Part shown: in pieces, positions 52,731 through 52,840 of the stretch | Position numbering within the stretch: position 1 is the stretch's first letter | Layout: every line of letters begins with the position of its first letter | Translations under genes and position numbers: made by a program | Notes under the pieces: model-generated | What the model saw: the letters and a program-made list of their open reading frames with translations, nothing else | Told to the model about the DNA's origin: nothing | The model's database searches: none | Assembly (NCBI GenBank): GCA_001683825.1 | Contig: LXTR01000041.1 | Span: 1-52,840, forward strand | DNA from: Flavobacteriaceae bacterium CP2B | GTDB lineage: Bacteria; Bacteroidota; Bacteroidia; Flavobacteriales; Flavobacteriaceae | Direction of reading: 5' to 3' | DNA: 52,840 nucleotides

Positions 52731-52802
52731 AGCGTGGGGCTTCTAAAGCCCGCCCCGGGTTCAAGGTAGACGGGTTAGCTGCAGGAAACCAGCAGGGGAT
52801 GG
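52731..52802 (+). repeat. Intergenic repeat, copy C
   Basis: Near-identical to copy A, with GCCCCGGGTTCAAGGTA and GCTGCAGGAAACCAGCAGGG. The stretch 52299-52840 shows no gene; the repeats fill most of its right half. Confidence 0.6.
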
Positions 52803-52840
52803 GAAAAATGTTTAGTGGGTGTCCTGGCTGGACGCGCTTG

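Noticed and set aside
52039-52746. Open frames over the start of the hybrid sensor gene and the repeats to its right
   Set aside because: They run through the intergenic repeats and the sensor's signal peptide, in other frames, and have no protein-like features.
52501-52802. CRISPR array at the right edge
   Set aside because: Copies are about 70 bases long, diverged and irregularly spaced, with no short spacers.

Overview
The window looks like a chromosomal segment of a moderately GC-rich member of the Bacteroidota, most likely a marine Flavobacteriaceae. The evidence is a one-piece hybrid two-component regulator with propeller repeats, a CarboxypepD_reg-type outer-membrane barrel, an HMA-AraC regulator, the rbfA/FtsX-type permease pair, and TAnnTTTG-type -7 promoter elements (rnpA, lepA, barrel gene, dusB). 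Genus is not assignable by eye.

Positions 1-26989 are core chromosome. A leftward run carries rnpA, a CtpA-type S41 protease, a short glucan phosphorylase-like protein that lacks the PLP lysine, a fructosamine-kinase-family protein and the start of a PQQ-type lipoprotein dehydrogenase. A rightward pair (GCS2-CBS fusion and AspA/AstE-like amidohydrolase) overlaps. A leftward run follows: MBL hydrolase, SMP-30-like lipoprotein, subtilase and M1 aminopeptidase. Then come a SulP transporter with a USP-like partner, a CPA-type antiporter with a TrkA-N domain, lepA, an outer-membrane barrel, dusB, an FtsX-type permease, rbfA and methylmalonyl-CoA epimerase.

Positions 27031-37213 are a tRNA locus with an integrated element of about 9.9 kb. 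The intact tRNA (anticodon CAU) has its 3' end repeated as a 13-bp direct repeat at 27276-27288 and 37158-37170. Inside are a tyrosine integrase, a type II restriction-modification pair (an HTH-fused methyltransferase and a convergent Tsp45I-like PD-ExK endonuclease), a serine recombinase with an overlapping 43-aa ORF, a helix-hairpin-helix OGG-fold-like protein, an unknown 274-aa protein bracketed by 26-bp direct repeats, a decayed and an intact excisionase-like gene, a very small HUH-endonuclease-like protein, and three small acidic proteins near attR. The element is clearly AT-richer than its surroundings and is best read as an integrative element with anti-phage or stabilisation cargo.

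Positions 37214-46000 are further accessory DNA: a cluster of hairpins, DUF2188, GNAT and DJ-1/PfpI proteins, a likely metal-response module (40-aa Cys-rich metallothionein-like peptide, HMA-AraC regulator, nucleotide cyclase with a YHS-type metal-binding tail), a lipoprotein, and a four-gene ASST-like/sulfotransferase operon with two small membrane proteins. Positions 46055-52298 hold a class IV aminotransferase, a secreted unknown protein, a 46-aa membrane peptide and a 1329-aa hybrid two-component sensor-regulator. The right edge (52501-52802) holds three copies of a short intergenic repeat.
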